Below, one piece after another: positions 16,114 to 25,463 of a DNA stretch of 46,301 nt. Numbering within the stretch: the stretch's first letter is position 1; the number at the start of each line of letters is the position of its first letter. This DNA comes from an uncultured Synechococcaceae cyanobacterium. Its GTDB lineage: Bacteria > Cyanobacteriota > Cyanobacteriia > PCC-6307 > Cyanobiaceae. The notes beneath the pieces are model-generated. The model was not told where the DNA came from. It did not search any database and worked only from the letters and a program-made list of their open reading frames with translations. A program made the position numbers and the translations under genes. Location: positions 1 to 46,301 of the forward strand of contig CAIVPT010000052.1 of NCBI GenBank assembly GCA_903907855.1, written 5' to 3'.

Positions 16114-17892
16114 TCAAGGGATCCCCCCCTCCTGTGGCTGGAAGGAGAGGATCCGCCCCCACCAGTGCTCCAGTCCCAGGCGCTCCACGGTGCGTCGCCG
16201 TCCTTCCGGGGTGTCGATGGCGGCGATCAACCGCCGTTGCAGGGCCGCCAGCCGCGCCGGCGCCAGGGCCTCGGCGGTCCATTCCGATACAAACGCCACC
16301 GGCAGATCCTCGTAGGCCCCATCAAGGGCGGAGGAGCGCACCACCGGGATCGTGCCGTGCAGCATCGCCAGCCAGGCCTTCGGCGAGGGGTCCAGGCCCC
16401 CCCCGGCCACGCAGAGCACGAAGGCGTGCTGGCGCAGGAGCTGCAGGAAGCGCCGCTCCGGTACCTCCTCCTCCAGCACCGTGCTCCAGGCCGCCAGCTC
16501 GCGCCGTGCCAGCTCGCTCACCCGCCGTCGCGTTTCCCATTGCGGACCCTCCCGCAGACGGTGGGCGCAGAGCAGGCGCAAGGGGCGGCAGGCCTGGGGG
16601 GGAATGCGCGGGATCGTCAGCGGCTGCTCGCCTCCACCCTCCGGGAAGGTGAGGCCCACGGGCAGGGGCTGGAGTTTCGGGTGGAACCGGGCGTCGAGGT
16701 TCTCGGCGGCCCAGGCGATCAGGCGCGGGTCGTCGAGGAGGCGGGCGATGCGCTGCCGTTCCTCCTCGTGGAAGGTGCGCCAGCGCTGGTCCAGCTGGCG
16801 CGGCAGGGTCACGTCCTCCGAGCCGCTGATCAGCCGGAAGGGTCCCTGGATCTGGGGCAGCACCTCCTCCTCCAGGAAGGCCAGGGCCGCGAACGGTTCC
16901 CGCAGCGACAGGAAGACATGCCGCGGGTGGTTCCCCTCCACCTGGCGCCGCAGCGCCACCCGCGGCTCCCGCTCGTCGCTGAGCACCACCCAGTCGCAGC
17001 GGGCGGCGATGCCGCTGAGCTGATAGGCCTCCGCTCCCCCGTATTTGGGGAACAGCCGCGTGGAGTGCACCGTGAGCCGCTCAGACGCCAGGGGTGCGGG
17101 CACCAGGGGCACCAGGGGGGCTGGTGGGTCGCTCGTTGTCCCCGCCCTGGGCTGCCAGGGGGCCGCCCTCTCCCGCAGCGCTTCCAGCAGCGCCTCCAGC
17201 TCAACCGGCAGGGGGGGCGCCGCCGACGGCGAGCCCCGCAGCTCCGGATCGAAGAAAGCCCCGCCCGCCTCCGGCGACCGCCGGGGGAGCTCCAGCGACG
17301 CCAACACCGCGTCCAGCCCCTGGCGCACCCGCTCCGGGTCGGCGTCGAACTCGAGGAGCGGGAAGGACAGGCGGCGCTGCCATGCCAGCAGCCGGCGGTT
17401 GTAGGCCGCCCAGATCGCCAGTCCCTGCTCCAGTGGGAAGCCATTGCGCCGCTGCAGCGAGCGGGCCACCGGCAGGGGATGGCGGAAGATCCCCACGGGT
17501 TCCATGTGGGGCAGCACCTCCAGCCAGCCCTCCAGGGTCAGCAGGGTGCGGGGATCCTTGAAGCCCCACAGCGGCTGCTGGGCCCGCGATTCCACAAACA
17601 GATCGCGCACGCTGCGGTGCAGCTCCCCCCACGCCACCGTCTCGGGCGGCTCGCGCCAGCTGCCGCCGTTGCTCTCCAACAGATGCTCGTGCATGTAGAG
17701 CACCGCCGGCGCCTCCTGCAGGCCCTTGCGATTGCCTTCGATGCCCTGGGCCAGCACCTGGCCGATGTGCACGCCGGCGTCGCGCAGGGTGCCCATCAAC
17801 ACGCTGGTGCCGCTGCGGTGCATGCCCAGCACCACGAGGCAGCGCCCCTCGGGGGGGGGCAGTACGGGGGGTCGCTCGTCCGGCGCGCCCAT
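16114..17892 (-). CDS. Sulfotransferase-exostosin fusion protein
   Basis: This is a 592-aa two-domain protein. Residues ~15-220 are a sulfotransferase: CLVVLGMHRSGTSVLMGTL (~18-36) is the 5'-phosphosulfate loop, GFKDPRTLL lies at ~110, and FRHPLPVARSLQRRNG (~136-151) is the 3'-phosphate motif. Residues ~270-590 form an exostosin-like transferase with LTVHSTRLFPKYGGAEAY, LISGSEDVTLPRQL and the diagnostic FVLCVAGGGLDPSPKAWLAM followed by HGTIPVVRS (~492-520). The fusion implies that sugar addition and sulfation occur on the same glycan. It ends 126 nt upstream of the 1372-aa gene's start, on the same strand. It begins 24 nt after the stop of the 785-aa gene. Confidence 0.8.
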   Translation of the reverse strand: MGAPDERPPVLPPPEGRCLVVLGMHRSGTSVLMGTLRDAGVHIGQVLAQGIEGNRKGLQEAPAVLYMHEHLLESNGGSWREPPETVAWGELHRSVRDLFVESRAQQPLWGFKDPRTLLTLEGWLEVLPHMEPVGIFRHPLPVARSLQRRNGFPLEQGLAIWAAYNRRLLAWQRRLSFPLLEFDADPERVRQGLDAVLASLELPRRSPEAGGAFFDPELRGSPSAAPPLPVELEALLEALRERAAPWQPRAGTTSDPPAPLVPLVPAPLASERLTVHSTRLFPKYGGAEAYQLSGIAARCDWVVLSDEREPRVALRRQVEGNHPRHVFLSLREPFAALAFLEEEVLPQIQGPFRLISGSEDVTLPRQLDQRWRTFHEEERQRIARLLDDPRLIAWAAENLDARFHPKLQPLPVGLTFPEGGGEQPLTIPRIPPQACRPLRLLCAHRLREGPQWETRRRVSELARRELAAWSTVLEEEVPERRFLQLLRQHAFVLCVAGGGLDPSPKAWLAMLHGTIPVVRSSALDGAYEDLPVAFVSEWTAEALAPARLAALQRRLIAAIDTPEGRRRTVERLGLEHWWGRILSFQPQEGGIP

Positions 17893-17916
17893 GGGGTCGG
17901 CAGTGCGAAGCGAACC

Positions 17917-20274
17917 CTAGCCCTGGGTTCCGGCCGGGGGAGGGGATCCGAAGCAGGGCCGCCGCCGGGCCGCCCGCAGCAGCCGCGCGCCCAACAGCTG
18001 GCGCGTGCGCCAGGCCAGCGGATCTTCCGTCAGAGCATCGTCCTGGGTCCCGCTCCAGAGGATTGCCGCCTCCTGCCACGCCCGCGGCCGCTCCGGCAGA
18101 AGCCACGCCGCGTCGGGCAGCCAGGGGGCCTCCCCCAGGAACACCGGCACCGCCCCGGCCGCCAGAACCCGCCAGAGGCGCCCAGGATCAGCCCCCGCCC
18201 CGCCGGGGCAGAGCGCGAAGCGGCAGCGGCCCAGCTGCGCCATCTCCTCCACAGGGTCCCCCCCTGGATCCGTCGCCGGCTCCAGGAGGGTGGGCCGGCT
18301 GGTCCAGTCCGCCTGGACGGCGGCCAGCTCCGGGGCCGGACCTGCGGCCGGATCGGCGGTCGGATCGGCGGTCGCCCCGGGGAGCGCCGGCCAGGCGTGC
18401 AGGTGCAGGCCGTCCGCCTCGGCCGCCTCCCGCTCCTCCTCCCCAGGGGGCAGCACAAGCCAGAGGTCGCTCACGCCCAGCTCCCGCCAACACGGCCGCA
18501 GGGTCGACCAGGAGGACGCCTCGCAGACGCTGTGGACCCGCAGCGACCGCCCCACCGCCGCCAGCTCCTTCGCCATCGCCCGCAACCGCCCCCCGTAGGC
18601 CGCAAGAAGCCGCTCCGGTACCGCTCCGGCCTGCAGGAAGGAGTGCCACGGCAGCCCCACATAGGTGCACACCGTCCCCGCTGCCCCCTCGGCCCAGGCC
18701 AGGGCGGCATGGCGGTCGCGCGCCTCGGCCTCGATCCCGGCCCCCTGCCAGTGCAGCAGCGCCTCGCTGTGGTCTGCCCGTCGCGGAATCCAGTTGGGTT
18801 TCCATTCCAACAGGGGCGGCGCGAAGGCCTGGGCGAACCAGTCCGCGGGCGTATCGCCCCGCAGCGCCATCCAGCGATGGGGGGTGGGCCAGAAGCGATC
18901 GCGGGCCACCAGGCCGCCGCTCTCCACCAGCAGCTCGAAGCGATCCCCCCAGCGGGCCACGGGCTCCGCCGTTTCCTGGTGGGGGGCAACCAGCAGCTGC
19001 ACCTCCAGGAAGCACTCCTCTCTCTCTGGCGCCCCCACGCTTTCCCCCGACGGGGGGTCCAGCGTCAGCTGCAGCCAGGCGATCGGCAGCGCGGGCCAGG
19101 CGCTGGGCAGCAGCAGGTGCTCTCCGGCCCGGGCGGGTCCCACCGGCAGCACCAGGGCCGGGGGGCGGGCGCCGGCCCCGGCGCCATCGGCGCCACCGGC
19201 GGCCAGGCCAAACGCCACCCGCAAGCGCCCGCCCCCCGGCTGCGCCAGGGGCAACCGCAGGGCGAGGCCCACCAGCGTGTGGGGCCGCAGCAGGGTCAGG
19301 CGGCAGCCCTCCCCCCCCAGGGCCTCCAACGGCAGGAACAGGGCCTCGGCGCTGGCCGGCGGCGGTGGCGCTTCGCCCGCTGCGGGGCTGGACACCGCCA
19401 GCTCGTGGGAGGCCAGCGGCCGGGAGCGTCGCCGCAGGGCGACGAGTGCCTGGCGATCGCCGAACGGTGTGGACGCGGCGCGGCCGGCGGTGCCGGCGGG
19501 CAGCGCCGCCGCCGCCAGGTAGGGCTGCTCCCCCCCCTCCCCCTGCTCCGGTTCCACCTGCACCAGCAGCCCACCGGAGCGCTCCGGCTGCCGACTCCAG
19601 AGGCGGTGCTCCAGCTCCGAGGGTTCGTTGGGCGCCAGGGCGGGATGCACATAGGTGCAGGCGCCGAGGAGGCGGTCGGGGCGGCGGTCGTAGGCGCCGG
19701 CCCCCAGGCGCTGGTGGTGCACCGCCTGCAGATGCAGGGCGGGGTTGCTCAGCCGCAGACCGTGGCTCCACAGCACATGGGCGATGCGGTTGTCGGAGCC
19801 GGGCCGGCCGACCGGCAGCGCGGCAGCCGCCTCCAGGTCGGCGTTGATCGGGGCATCGCTGCGGATCCCCCAGACGTCCTGGCGCCAGTGGGGATCGCCC
19901 TCCAGTCGGCTCCCCCGCTCCGCCGTGGCCGCCTCCCGGCGGGTGAGGGCCAGGGCGTCGTGCCGATCCCTTAGGAGCCGCCCGAGCTGGGCGAAGCCCT
20001 CCCCCAGGGCGATGTCGGCGTTGGCGAGCAGCACGATCGCCTCCTCGCTGGCGGCCGCCAGGCGCAGCCAGTCTGCAAAGCGCAGCCGTCGCGCCAGCGG
20101 GCGGAGCTCCACCGGCACCGTCCCCCTTGGCGGCGGCGGCGCCCCGGGCTCCATCCACACCACGGCCGCGGCCAGGGCGGGATGGCGCAGGTTGTGGGCC
20201 AGGCACTGATCCAGCTCCTCCTGGCGCTGCGGGGTGCTGGCCCGGAACCGCTGCAGGCAGAGAATTGTGCGCAT
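17917..20274 (-). CDS. 785-aa two-domain glycosyltransferase, paralogue of the 1372-aa protein
   Basis: Residues ~1-230 repeat the N-terminal domain of the 1372-aa protein (LLANADIALGEGF at ~82-94, DVWGIRSDAPINAD at ~133, GSDNRIAHVLWSHG at ~159, TYVHPALAPNEPSELEHRLW at ~207-226). A beta-rich, Pro/Ala-interrupted spacer follows. Residues ~530-780 are exostosin-like, with YVGLPWHSFL, HSVCEASSW, FALCPGGAGADPGRLW (~686-701) and AGAVPVFLGE. It lacks the third domain of its paralogue. It heads the minus-strand run (785, 592, 1372, sulfotransferase, 75 aa), so these probably form one operon. It is divergent from the type I secretion genes with a 59-nt gap. Confidence 0.76.
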   Translation of the reverse strand: MRTILCLQRFRASTPQRQEELDQCLAHNLRHPALAAAVVWMEPGAPPPPRGTVPVELRPLARRLRFADWLRLAAASEEAIVLLANADIALGEGFAQLGRLLRDRHDALALTRREAATAERGSRLEGDPHWRQDVWGIRSDAPINADLEAAAALPVGRPGSDNRIAHVLWSHGLRLSNPALHLQAVHHQRLGAGAYDRRPDRLLGACTYVHPALAPNEPSELEHRLWSRQPERSGGLLVQVEPEQGEGGEQPYLAAAALPAGTAGRAASTPFGDRQALVALRRRSRPLASHELAVSSPAAGEAPPPPASAEALFLPLEALGGEGCRLTLLRPHTLVGLALRLPLAQPGGGRLRVAFGLAAGGADGAGAGARPPALVLPVGPARAGEHLLLPSAWPALPIAWLQLTLDPPSGESVGAPEREECFLEVQLLVAPHQETAEPVARWGDRFELLVESGGLVARDRFWPTPHRWMALRGDTPADWFAQAFAPPLLEWKPNWIPRRADHSEALLHWQGAGIEAEARDRHAALAWAEGAAGTVCTYVGLPWHSFLQAGAVPERLLAAYGGRLRAMAKELAAVGRSLRVHSVCEASSWSTLRPCWRELGVSDLWLVLPPGEEEREAAEADGLHLHAWPALPGATADPTADPAAGPAPELAAVQADWTSRPTLLEPATDPGGDPVEEMAQLGRCRFALCPGGAGADPGRLWRVLAAGAVPVFLGEAPWLPDAAWLLPERPRAWQEAAILWSGTQDDALTEDPLAWRTRQLLGARLLRAARRRPCFGSPPPAGTQG

Positions 20275-20333
20275 GGCCGCCTCACTGGCCCAGCAACCTT
20301 GGCCATCCGGCGGATTCTGCCTAATGTCTGCCG

Positions 20334-21134
20334 ATGGACCGCGACGCTCCCCCGGATTCCCGCTGCGAGGATCGCCCCATTGAGATGCCGCCGGGGTGCC
20401 CCTGGTTGTCCACGGCGGATCTGAACCGATTGATGCGTCAGCAGGGTCTGGCCCTGGCCGTTGCCCAGGCCTGGCTCCTCGACGAGGTGGTGCAGGCGGT
20501 GGCGCTGCCGCCCCAGGAAGAGCAGGAGCTGGTGGCCCGCTATCTGGAGGCCGAGGGGGCTGGTGACGACCGCGGCCGTCTCGCTGTGCTGGCGGCGAAG
20601 GGATTCAGCGAGGACGACCTGCGTTACTTCGCCACCAAGGGTCGGCGCCTGCAGATTTACCGCCAGCGGTGCCATGGCGAGGATGTGGAGATCCGCTTCC
20701 TGGAGCGCAAGCTCGATCTCGATCAGGTCACCTATTCCCTGATCCGGGTGGAGGAGCAGGAGCTTGCCGAGGAGCTCTATCACCAGCTGCGGGCGGGCGA
20801 GGCCGATTTCCCCGAGCTCGCCCGTCAGTATTCCCGCGGCCAGGAGCGCTTCACCCGGGGCCTGGTGGGCCCGGCACCCCTGTCCCGGGCCCATCCCGAG
20901 CTGGTCAACCGCTTGCGCAGCGGCGAGCCGGGCCAGCTGTGGGAGCCGTTCGAGCTGCCCGATGTGTGGGTGGTGCTGCGCCTTGAGCAGGTGTTCCCGG
21001 CCGAGCTCGACGACGCCATGGCCGAGCGGATGATGGCGGAGAGCTTCGATCGCTGGTTCGCCGAGCGCGTGCGCCAGCTGATGGCCGGGGAGGTCCTGCC
21101 TCCGCTGCCGCGGCACCGGCTGGCGGCCGCATGA
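20334..21134 (+). CDS. Parvulin-like (PpiC) protein of a type I secretion operon
   Basis: The protein is 266 aa from ATG 20334. An N-terminal SurA-like helical part (LMRQQGLALAVAQAWLLDEV; FSEDDLRYFATKGRRLQIY) precedes a parvulin-like segment at ~125-215 (DQVTYSLIRVEEQELAEELY, then FPELARQYSRGQERFTRGLVG). No signal peptide is visible, so it probably acts in the cytoplasm or at the inner membrane face. Its stop overlaps the ABC exporter start (ATGA), showing tight coupling. A role in keeping the export substrate competent or folding it is inferred from position. Peptidyl-prolyl isomerase activity is not certain because the C-terminal parvulin motifs are weak. Confidence 0.76.
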   Translation: MDRDAPPDSRCEDRPIEMPPGCPWLSTADLNRLMRQQGLALAVAQAWLLDEVVQAVALPPQEEQELVARYLEAEGAGDDRGRLAVLAAKGFSEDDLRYFATKGRRLQIYRQRCHGEDVEIRFLERKLDLDQVTYSLIRVEEQELAEELYHQLRAGEADFPELARQYSRGQERFTRGLVGPAPLSRAHPELVNRLRSGEPGQLWEPFELPDVWVVLRLEQVFPAELDDAMAERMMAESFDRWFAERVRQLMAGEVLPPLPRHRLAAA

Positions 21135-24100
21135 GCGTTTCCCCCACGCCCCTTCCCCCTGGGGATCCCCCTGCAGGCAGCGTGCAGCCCGCCGAGCTGG
21201 CGGCCTTCGCCCCGTTCGACCGCCTCGATCCGGCCGCCCTGGCCCGGCTCGCCACCCTCTGTGAGCGGCGCCACTATCGGCTCGGCCAGGTGGTGCTGCG
21301 GGAGGAGGTTCTGCCGCCGGGGGTGCTCCTGGTGCAGCAGGGGCGGCTGCGCCTGCTGGCCAGTGATCCCGGCGGAGAGGGCACGCTCACGATCGATCGC
21401 CTGCAGCCCGGCGCTCTGGCCGGCTGGAGCTCCCTGGTGCGCCAGCGTCCCTGCGAACATCTGCGCGCCAGCACCGCCGTGCAGGCCCTGCTGCTCCCCT
21501 CGGCCGCGTTCCTGGCGGCGGTGGCGGAACCGACGCCCTTCAGTGCCTGGTTCCACCAGCACCTCAGCGCCGCCGAGCTGCACCAGTGCCTGCTCGCGCT
21601 CGTGCGCCGGGATCCCTCCGCTGCCCCCCTGCTGGAGCAGTGGACCTCCGCCCAGCTGGAGGTCACCCTTGTCAGCCAGCCGGCCGGTGTGCCGCTCGAG
21701 TCGATCGACACCAGCGACGGTCGCGGCTGGTGGATCAGCAGCGGTGGCCCCCTGGCGGCCCCGTGGCCAGGGGAGCCGCCGATCGAGCCTGCCGCCACGG
21801 CGGCTCCGATCCCCTGGCTGCGGCTGATCGGGCTGACCCTTCCGGTGGAGCCGCCAGCGCCTGCCGCGCCACCCGAACCTGCCCCGTCGCCGGAGCGTTC
21901 GCCGGCGCCCCTGGTCCCCGCCCCCTACAGCCTGGCGCCCCCCCCGCCAGAGGCGCCGCCCCCTTCCCTGGCCGCCCCCGCCGAGCCCGGTGCCTCCCGC
22001 CTGCGCCTGCCCCGGGCCTCCGGACCCCGCGATGTGCCGATGGCCCTGGCGGTGAGCCTGAGCCGCCACTTCGCCGTGCCCTGCAACCGCGATGGTGTGC
22101 GCGACTTCATCGATGGCATTCTCCAGAAACAGCCCCGTTTCAACCTGGTCAACGCCGGCCAGCTGATCGATCACCTGGGCCTGCGGGTGGTGCTCAGCCG
22201 CATCCCCCGTGACCGTCTGGCGCGGGTGCCCACGCCGGCGGTGCTGCTCCAGCACGGCCAGCTCGTGCTCCTCGATGGGGTGGATGACGATGGGCGGGTG
22301 CGCCTGCTGGAGCCCGAGCTCGGCCCCCTGCGCCTGCCTTCCCAGGAGCTGCAGGGCAGTGCGGACGCGCCGGAGCTGATTGAGCTGCTGTTGGTGCAGC
22401 GCCATCCCGCCAGCAAGGAGATCGCCTTCAGCTGGTCCTGGTTCCTGCCCTACCTGCGCCCCCATACCCGCGGATTGGTGGAGGTGATGGCGGCCTCGGT
22501 GATCGTCAATCTGTTGGCGTTGGTGACGCCCCTGGGCATGCAGGTGTTGATCGATCAGGTGGCGCGCTTCCAGAACATGGGCGCCCTGATCAGCATCTCG
22601 GCCCTGCTGTTGCTCTCCAGCGTGGTGGTGGCGGTGGTGCGCACCTTGCGCACGATCGTCTTCGCCCAGATCACCAACCGCATCGATCAGGACAGCAAGG
22701 CGACGATCCTGGATCACCTGGTGCGACTGCCGCAGGACTACTTCGATTCCCGCCCCGTCGGCCACGTGATGTATTACTTCAACGTGCTCGATCGGCTGCG
22801 GGAATTTCTGGTGGGGCAAAGCCTCACCACCGTGGTGGATTTCCTGTTCAGCTTTCTCTACATCTTTGTGCTGCTGCTGATCAATCCCCTGCTCACCCTA
22901 GTGACGCTCAGCACCTTGCCGTTGCTGCTCGTGGTGGGTCTGATCAGCAATCCGATCTTTGAGGGTCAGGTGCAGCGAACCATGTCCCGGGCTGTGGCCA
23001 CCAGTTCCTATCTGAACGAATCGATCACCGGCATTCAGACCATCAAATCCCAGAACGCCGAGCTCAAGACCCGCTGGGAGTTTCTCAACCGCTACGCCGC
23101 CTACATCGGCGAAGATTTCAAGCTCAAGCTCACCAGTGAAACCACCGCCAACATCGCCGGATTCGTTACCGAACTCAACAGCCTGCTGGTGATCGGTTTC
23201 GGCATCTGGTTGGTGATGCAGAACCAGCTCACTCTCGGTGGCTTCATCGCCTTCCGCATCATCGCCGGCTACATCACCAGGCCCCTGATGCAGGTGGTGG
23301 TCACCTGGCAGCAGTTCCGCATGAGCACCCGCCAGATGGAGCTCGTTTCCGACATCGTCGATCGCCCCACCGAGCAGAGCGATGAGGAGGCCAGCAACAT
23401 CCCGATGCCGCCGATCGATGGCCACGTTCGCTTCGAAAACGTCGGCTTCCGCTTCGCCGAAGAGGGCCCGATGGTGCTGCAGGGCATTCAGATCGACATC
23501 CCCACCGGCTCCTTTGTGGGCATGGTGGGCGGTTCGGGCAGCGGCAAGAGCACGCTCCTCAAGCTGCTGCCGCGCTTCTATCGCGCCCTGGAGGGCAAGG
23601 TGCTGATCGATGGCCTGGATGTCAGCAAGGTGGAGCTCTATTCCCTGCGCCGCCAGGTGGGCGTGGTACCCCAGGACAGCCTGCTCTTCGATGGCACGAT
23701 TCGCGAAAACCTGCTGCTGGTCAAACCCGACGCCACGGTGGAGGAGCTGATCCGCGCCACCCGCATCGCCTGCGCCCACGACTTCATCATGGAGATGCCC
23801 CAGGGCTACAACTCCAGCGTGGGCGAGCGCGGGGCGGGCCTCTCCGGCGGCCAGCGCCAGCGCCTGGCCCTGGCCCGCGCGGTGCTCCAGAACCCCCGCA
23901 TGCTCATCCTCGATGAGGCCACCAGCGCCCTCGATGCCCGCACCGAGCGGCAGGTGTGCAACAACCTTTTTGAAGCCTTCCGCGGCCGTACGGTCTTCTT
24001 CATCACCCACCGCCTCAGCACGGTCCGCCCAGCCGACATGATCGTGCTGATGGACAAAGGTGCGGTGATGGAGGTGGGCAGCCACGACCAGCTGATGGAG

Positions 24101-24157
24101 AAACGCGGCTGGTACTACGCCCTGTTCCGTAGTCAGCTGCAGGAGGGCCTGAGCTGA
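21131..24157 (+). CDS. Type I secretion ABC exporter with cNMP-binding-like and C39-like domains
   Basis: This 1008-aa protein combines several parts. A Crp-type cyclic-nucleotide-binding-like domain (~25-145; LGQVVLREEVLPPGVLLVQQ) is followed by a Pro/Ala-rich linker (~240-300). A C39 peptidase-like domain (~302-425) has no Cys at the usual catalytic site, so it probably docks rather than cleaves the substrate. A six-helix transmembrane domain (~440-735) precedes a nucleotide-binding domain (~765-1000): Walker A GGSGSGKST (~800-808), signature LSGGQ (~904), Walker B MLILDE (~924) and the H-loop His in FFITHRLSTV. HetC-like cyanobacterial exporters share this layout. It is predicted to export RTX/repeat-type proteins with the HlyD adaptor encoded next. 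It overlaps both neighbours by 1-4 nt. Confidence 0.92.
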   Translation: MSVSPTPLPPGDPPAGSVQPAELAAFAPFDRLDPAALARLATLCERRHYRLGQVVLREEVLPPGVLLVQQGRLRLLASDPGGEGTLTIDRLQPGALAGWSSLVRQRPCEHLRASTAVQALLLPSAAFLAAVAEPTPFSAWFHQHLSAAELHQCLLALVRRDPSAAPLLEQWTSAQLEVTLVSQPAGVPLESIDTSDGRGWWISSGGPLAAPWPGEPPIEPAATAAPIPWLRLIGLTLPVEPPAPAAPPEPAPSPERSPAPLVPAPYSLAPPPPEAPPPSLAAPAEPGASRLRLPRASGPRDVPMALAVSLSRHFAVPCNRDGVRDFIDGILQKQPRFNLVNAGQLIDHLGLRVVLSRIPRDRLARVPTPAVLLQHGQLVLLDGVDDDGRVRLLEPELGPLRLPSQELQGSADAPELIELLLVQRHPASKEIAFSWSWFLPYLRPHTRGLVEVMAASVIVNLLALVTPLGMQVLIDQVARFQNMGALISISALLLLSSVVVAVVRTLRTIVFAQITNRIDQDSKATILDHLVRLPQDYFDSRPVGHVMYYFNVLDRLREFLVGQSLTTVVDFLFSFLYIFVLLLINPLLTLVTLSTLPLLLVVGLISNPIFEGQVQRTMSRAVATSSYLNESITGIQTIKSQNAELKTRWEFLNRYAAYIGEDFKLKLTSETTANIAGFVTELNSLLVIGFGIWLVMQNQLTLGGFIAFRIIAGYITRPLMQVVVTWQQFRMSTRQMELVSDIVDRPTEQSDEEASNIPMPPIDGHVRFENVGFRFAEEGPMVLQGIQIDIPTGSFVGMVGGSGSGKSTLLKLLPRFYRALEGKVLIDGLDVSKVELYSLRRQVGVVPQDSLLFDGTIRENLLLVKPDATVEELIRATRIACAHDFIMEMPQGYNSSVGERGAGLSGGQRQRLALARAVLQNPRMLILDEATSALDARTERQVCNNLFEAFRGRTVFFITHRLSTVRPADMIVLMDKGAVMEVGSHDQLMEKRGWYYALFRSQLQEGLS

Positions 24158-25458
24158 TGGCGCCCGCCACCCCCCCCGATCCCGCCAGAGAGCCCCTGGC
24201 GGAATGGGAGTTCCGCGAAACGGTGCTGCTGCGCAAAAGCACCCTCAGCTCCTCCCTGCTGATCTGGACGGCGGTGGCGAGCACCGCTCTGGTGGCTGTC
24301 TGGGCGATCACCGCACCGCTGACCCAGTCGGTGGCCGTGCCCGGCAAGTTGGAGCCCGGCGGAAGCGTGCGCCAGGTCGATGCCCCCCTCGGGGGGCTGG
24401 TGGATGCGGTGCTGGTGAAGGAGGGGCAGCGGGTGCGCCAGGGTCAGCCGCTGATCCGCTTCGATCTGCGCGCCCCCCGCAATGCCCTGGCCTCAGCCGA
24501 GTCGGTGCGCCAACGGTTGAGCAACGAAAACCAGGTGTTGCGCGCCAGCCTGGGCGAGATCTCCGCCGCCGGCCTCTCCCTCAACCAGCAACGCCAGCTC
24601 GGCAGCCAGCAGTTGGATCTGAGCAGCAAGCGTCGCGCCGCCGAGGAAGATCTCAACAAGGCCACCGAGCGGGCCCGTGGTCTGCAGGCCAGCCTGGACA
24701 TCGCCCGCAACATCGCCGGCCGGTACCGCGAGCTGGTGCGCAGCGGGGCGGTGAGCGAGGTGCAGCTGCTCGATGCCCTCAACAAGCAGCAGCAGCTCGA
24801 ATCGGATCTCAACGCCGAGCGCCGGGAGGCCGCCCGCCTGGAGGCGGTGTTGCGCAGCACCAGCACCACCCCCGATGTGGAGCTGCGCACCCGCATTGAG
24901 GCCAACCTGCGCCAGCTCGCCGAGCTCGAGCGCGACATCGCCCAGGCCCGTCTCCAGATCCAGTACGGCCTGCTCAGCGCCCCCGCCGATGGCGAGGTGT
25001 TCGACATCAATGTCGGGGCCGGCAGCGTCGTGCCCCCTACGCGCCAGGGGGATCAAAAGCCGGTATTGCGCATCGTGCCCACCGACAACCTGCAGGCCAA
25101 GGTCTACCTCCCCAACAACGTCATCGGCTTTGTGCGCATCGGCCAGCGGGCCGACATCTCCCTCGACACCTTCGACGCCTCCGACTACGGCCGGTTGCGG
25201 GCCGACGTGCAGAGCATCGGCTCCGATGCCCTCAACCCCGAGGAGCTGGTGCGCGCCCTCGGCTCCGACGCCAAGGGGCTGTACTACCCGGCCGTGCTGA
25301 AGCTGCAGCGCCAGAGCCTGCCGGTGGGGCGCAAGGCGATCCCCCTGCAGAGCGGCATGACCCTCACCGCAGACATCAAGCTGCGCGAACGTCGCTTCAT
25401 CAACATCCTCACCAGCTTCTTCGAGAACAAGGCCCGCAACCTCGAGAGGCTGCGCTGA
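24157..25458 (+). CDS. HlyD-family periplasmic adaptor of type I secretion system
   Basis: The protein is 433 aa. A short cytoplasmic N-terminus is followed by one transmembrane helix (~35-55, LLIWTAVASTALVAVWAITA). A lipoyl half-motif (GSVRQVDAPLGGLVDAVLV, ~67-85), a long alpha-hairpin (~110-270) rich in Gln/Glu/Arg, a second lipoyl half (LLSAPADGEVFDINV) and a beta-barrel end follow. This is the standard membrane-fusion adaptor that links the ABC exporter to a TolC-like outer-membrane channel; no TolC gene lies in the window. Its ATG overlaps the TGA of the exporter gene by 1 nt. Confidence 0.9.
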   Translation: MAPATPPDPAREPLAEWEFRETVLLRKSTLSSSLLIWTAVASTALVAVWAITAPLTQSVAVPGKLEPGGSVRQVDAPLGGLVDAVLVKEGQRVRQGQPLIRFDLRAPRNALASAESVRQRLSNENQVLRASLGEISAAGLSLNQQRQLGSQQLDLSSKRRAAEEDLNKATERARGLQASLDIARNIAGRYRELVRSGAVSEVQLLDALNKQQQLESDLNAERREAARLEAVLRSTSTTPDVELRTRIEANLRQLAELERDIAQARLQIQYGLLSAPADGEVFDINVGAGSVVPPTRQGDQKPVLRIVPTDNLQAKVYLPNNVIGFVRIGQRADISLDTFDASDYGRLRADVQSIGSDALNPEELVRALGSDAKGLYYPAVLKLQRQSLPVGRKAIPLQSGMTLTADIKLRERRFINILTSFFENKARNLERLR

Positions 25459-25463
25459 GCCCT

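Noticed and set aside
16165-19974. 1269-codon open frame on the plus strand
   Set aside because: It spans antisense of two real genes (592 and 785 aa) and the gap between them, with no recognisable domain.
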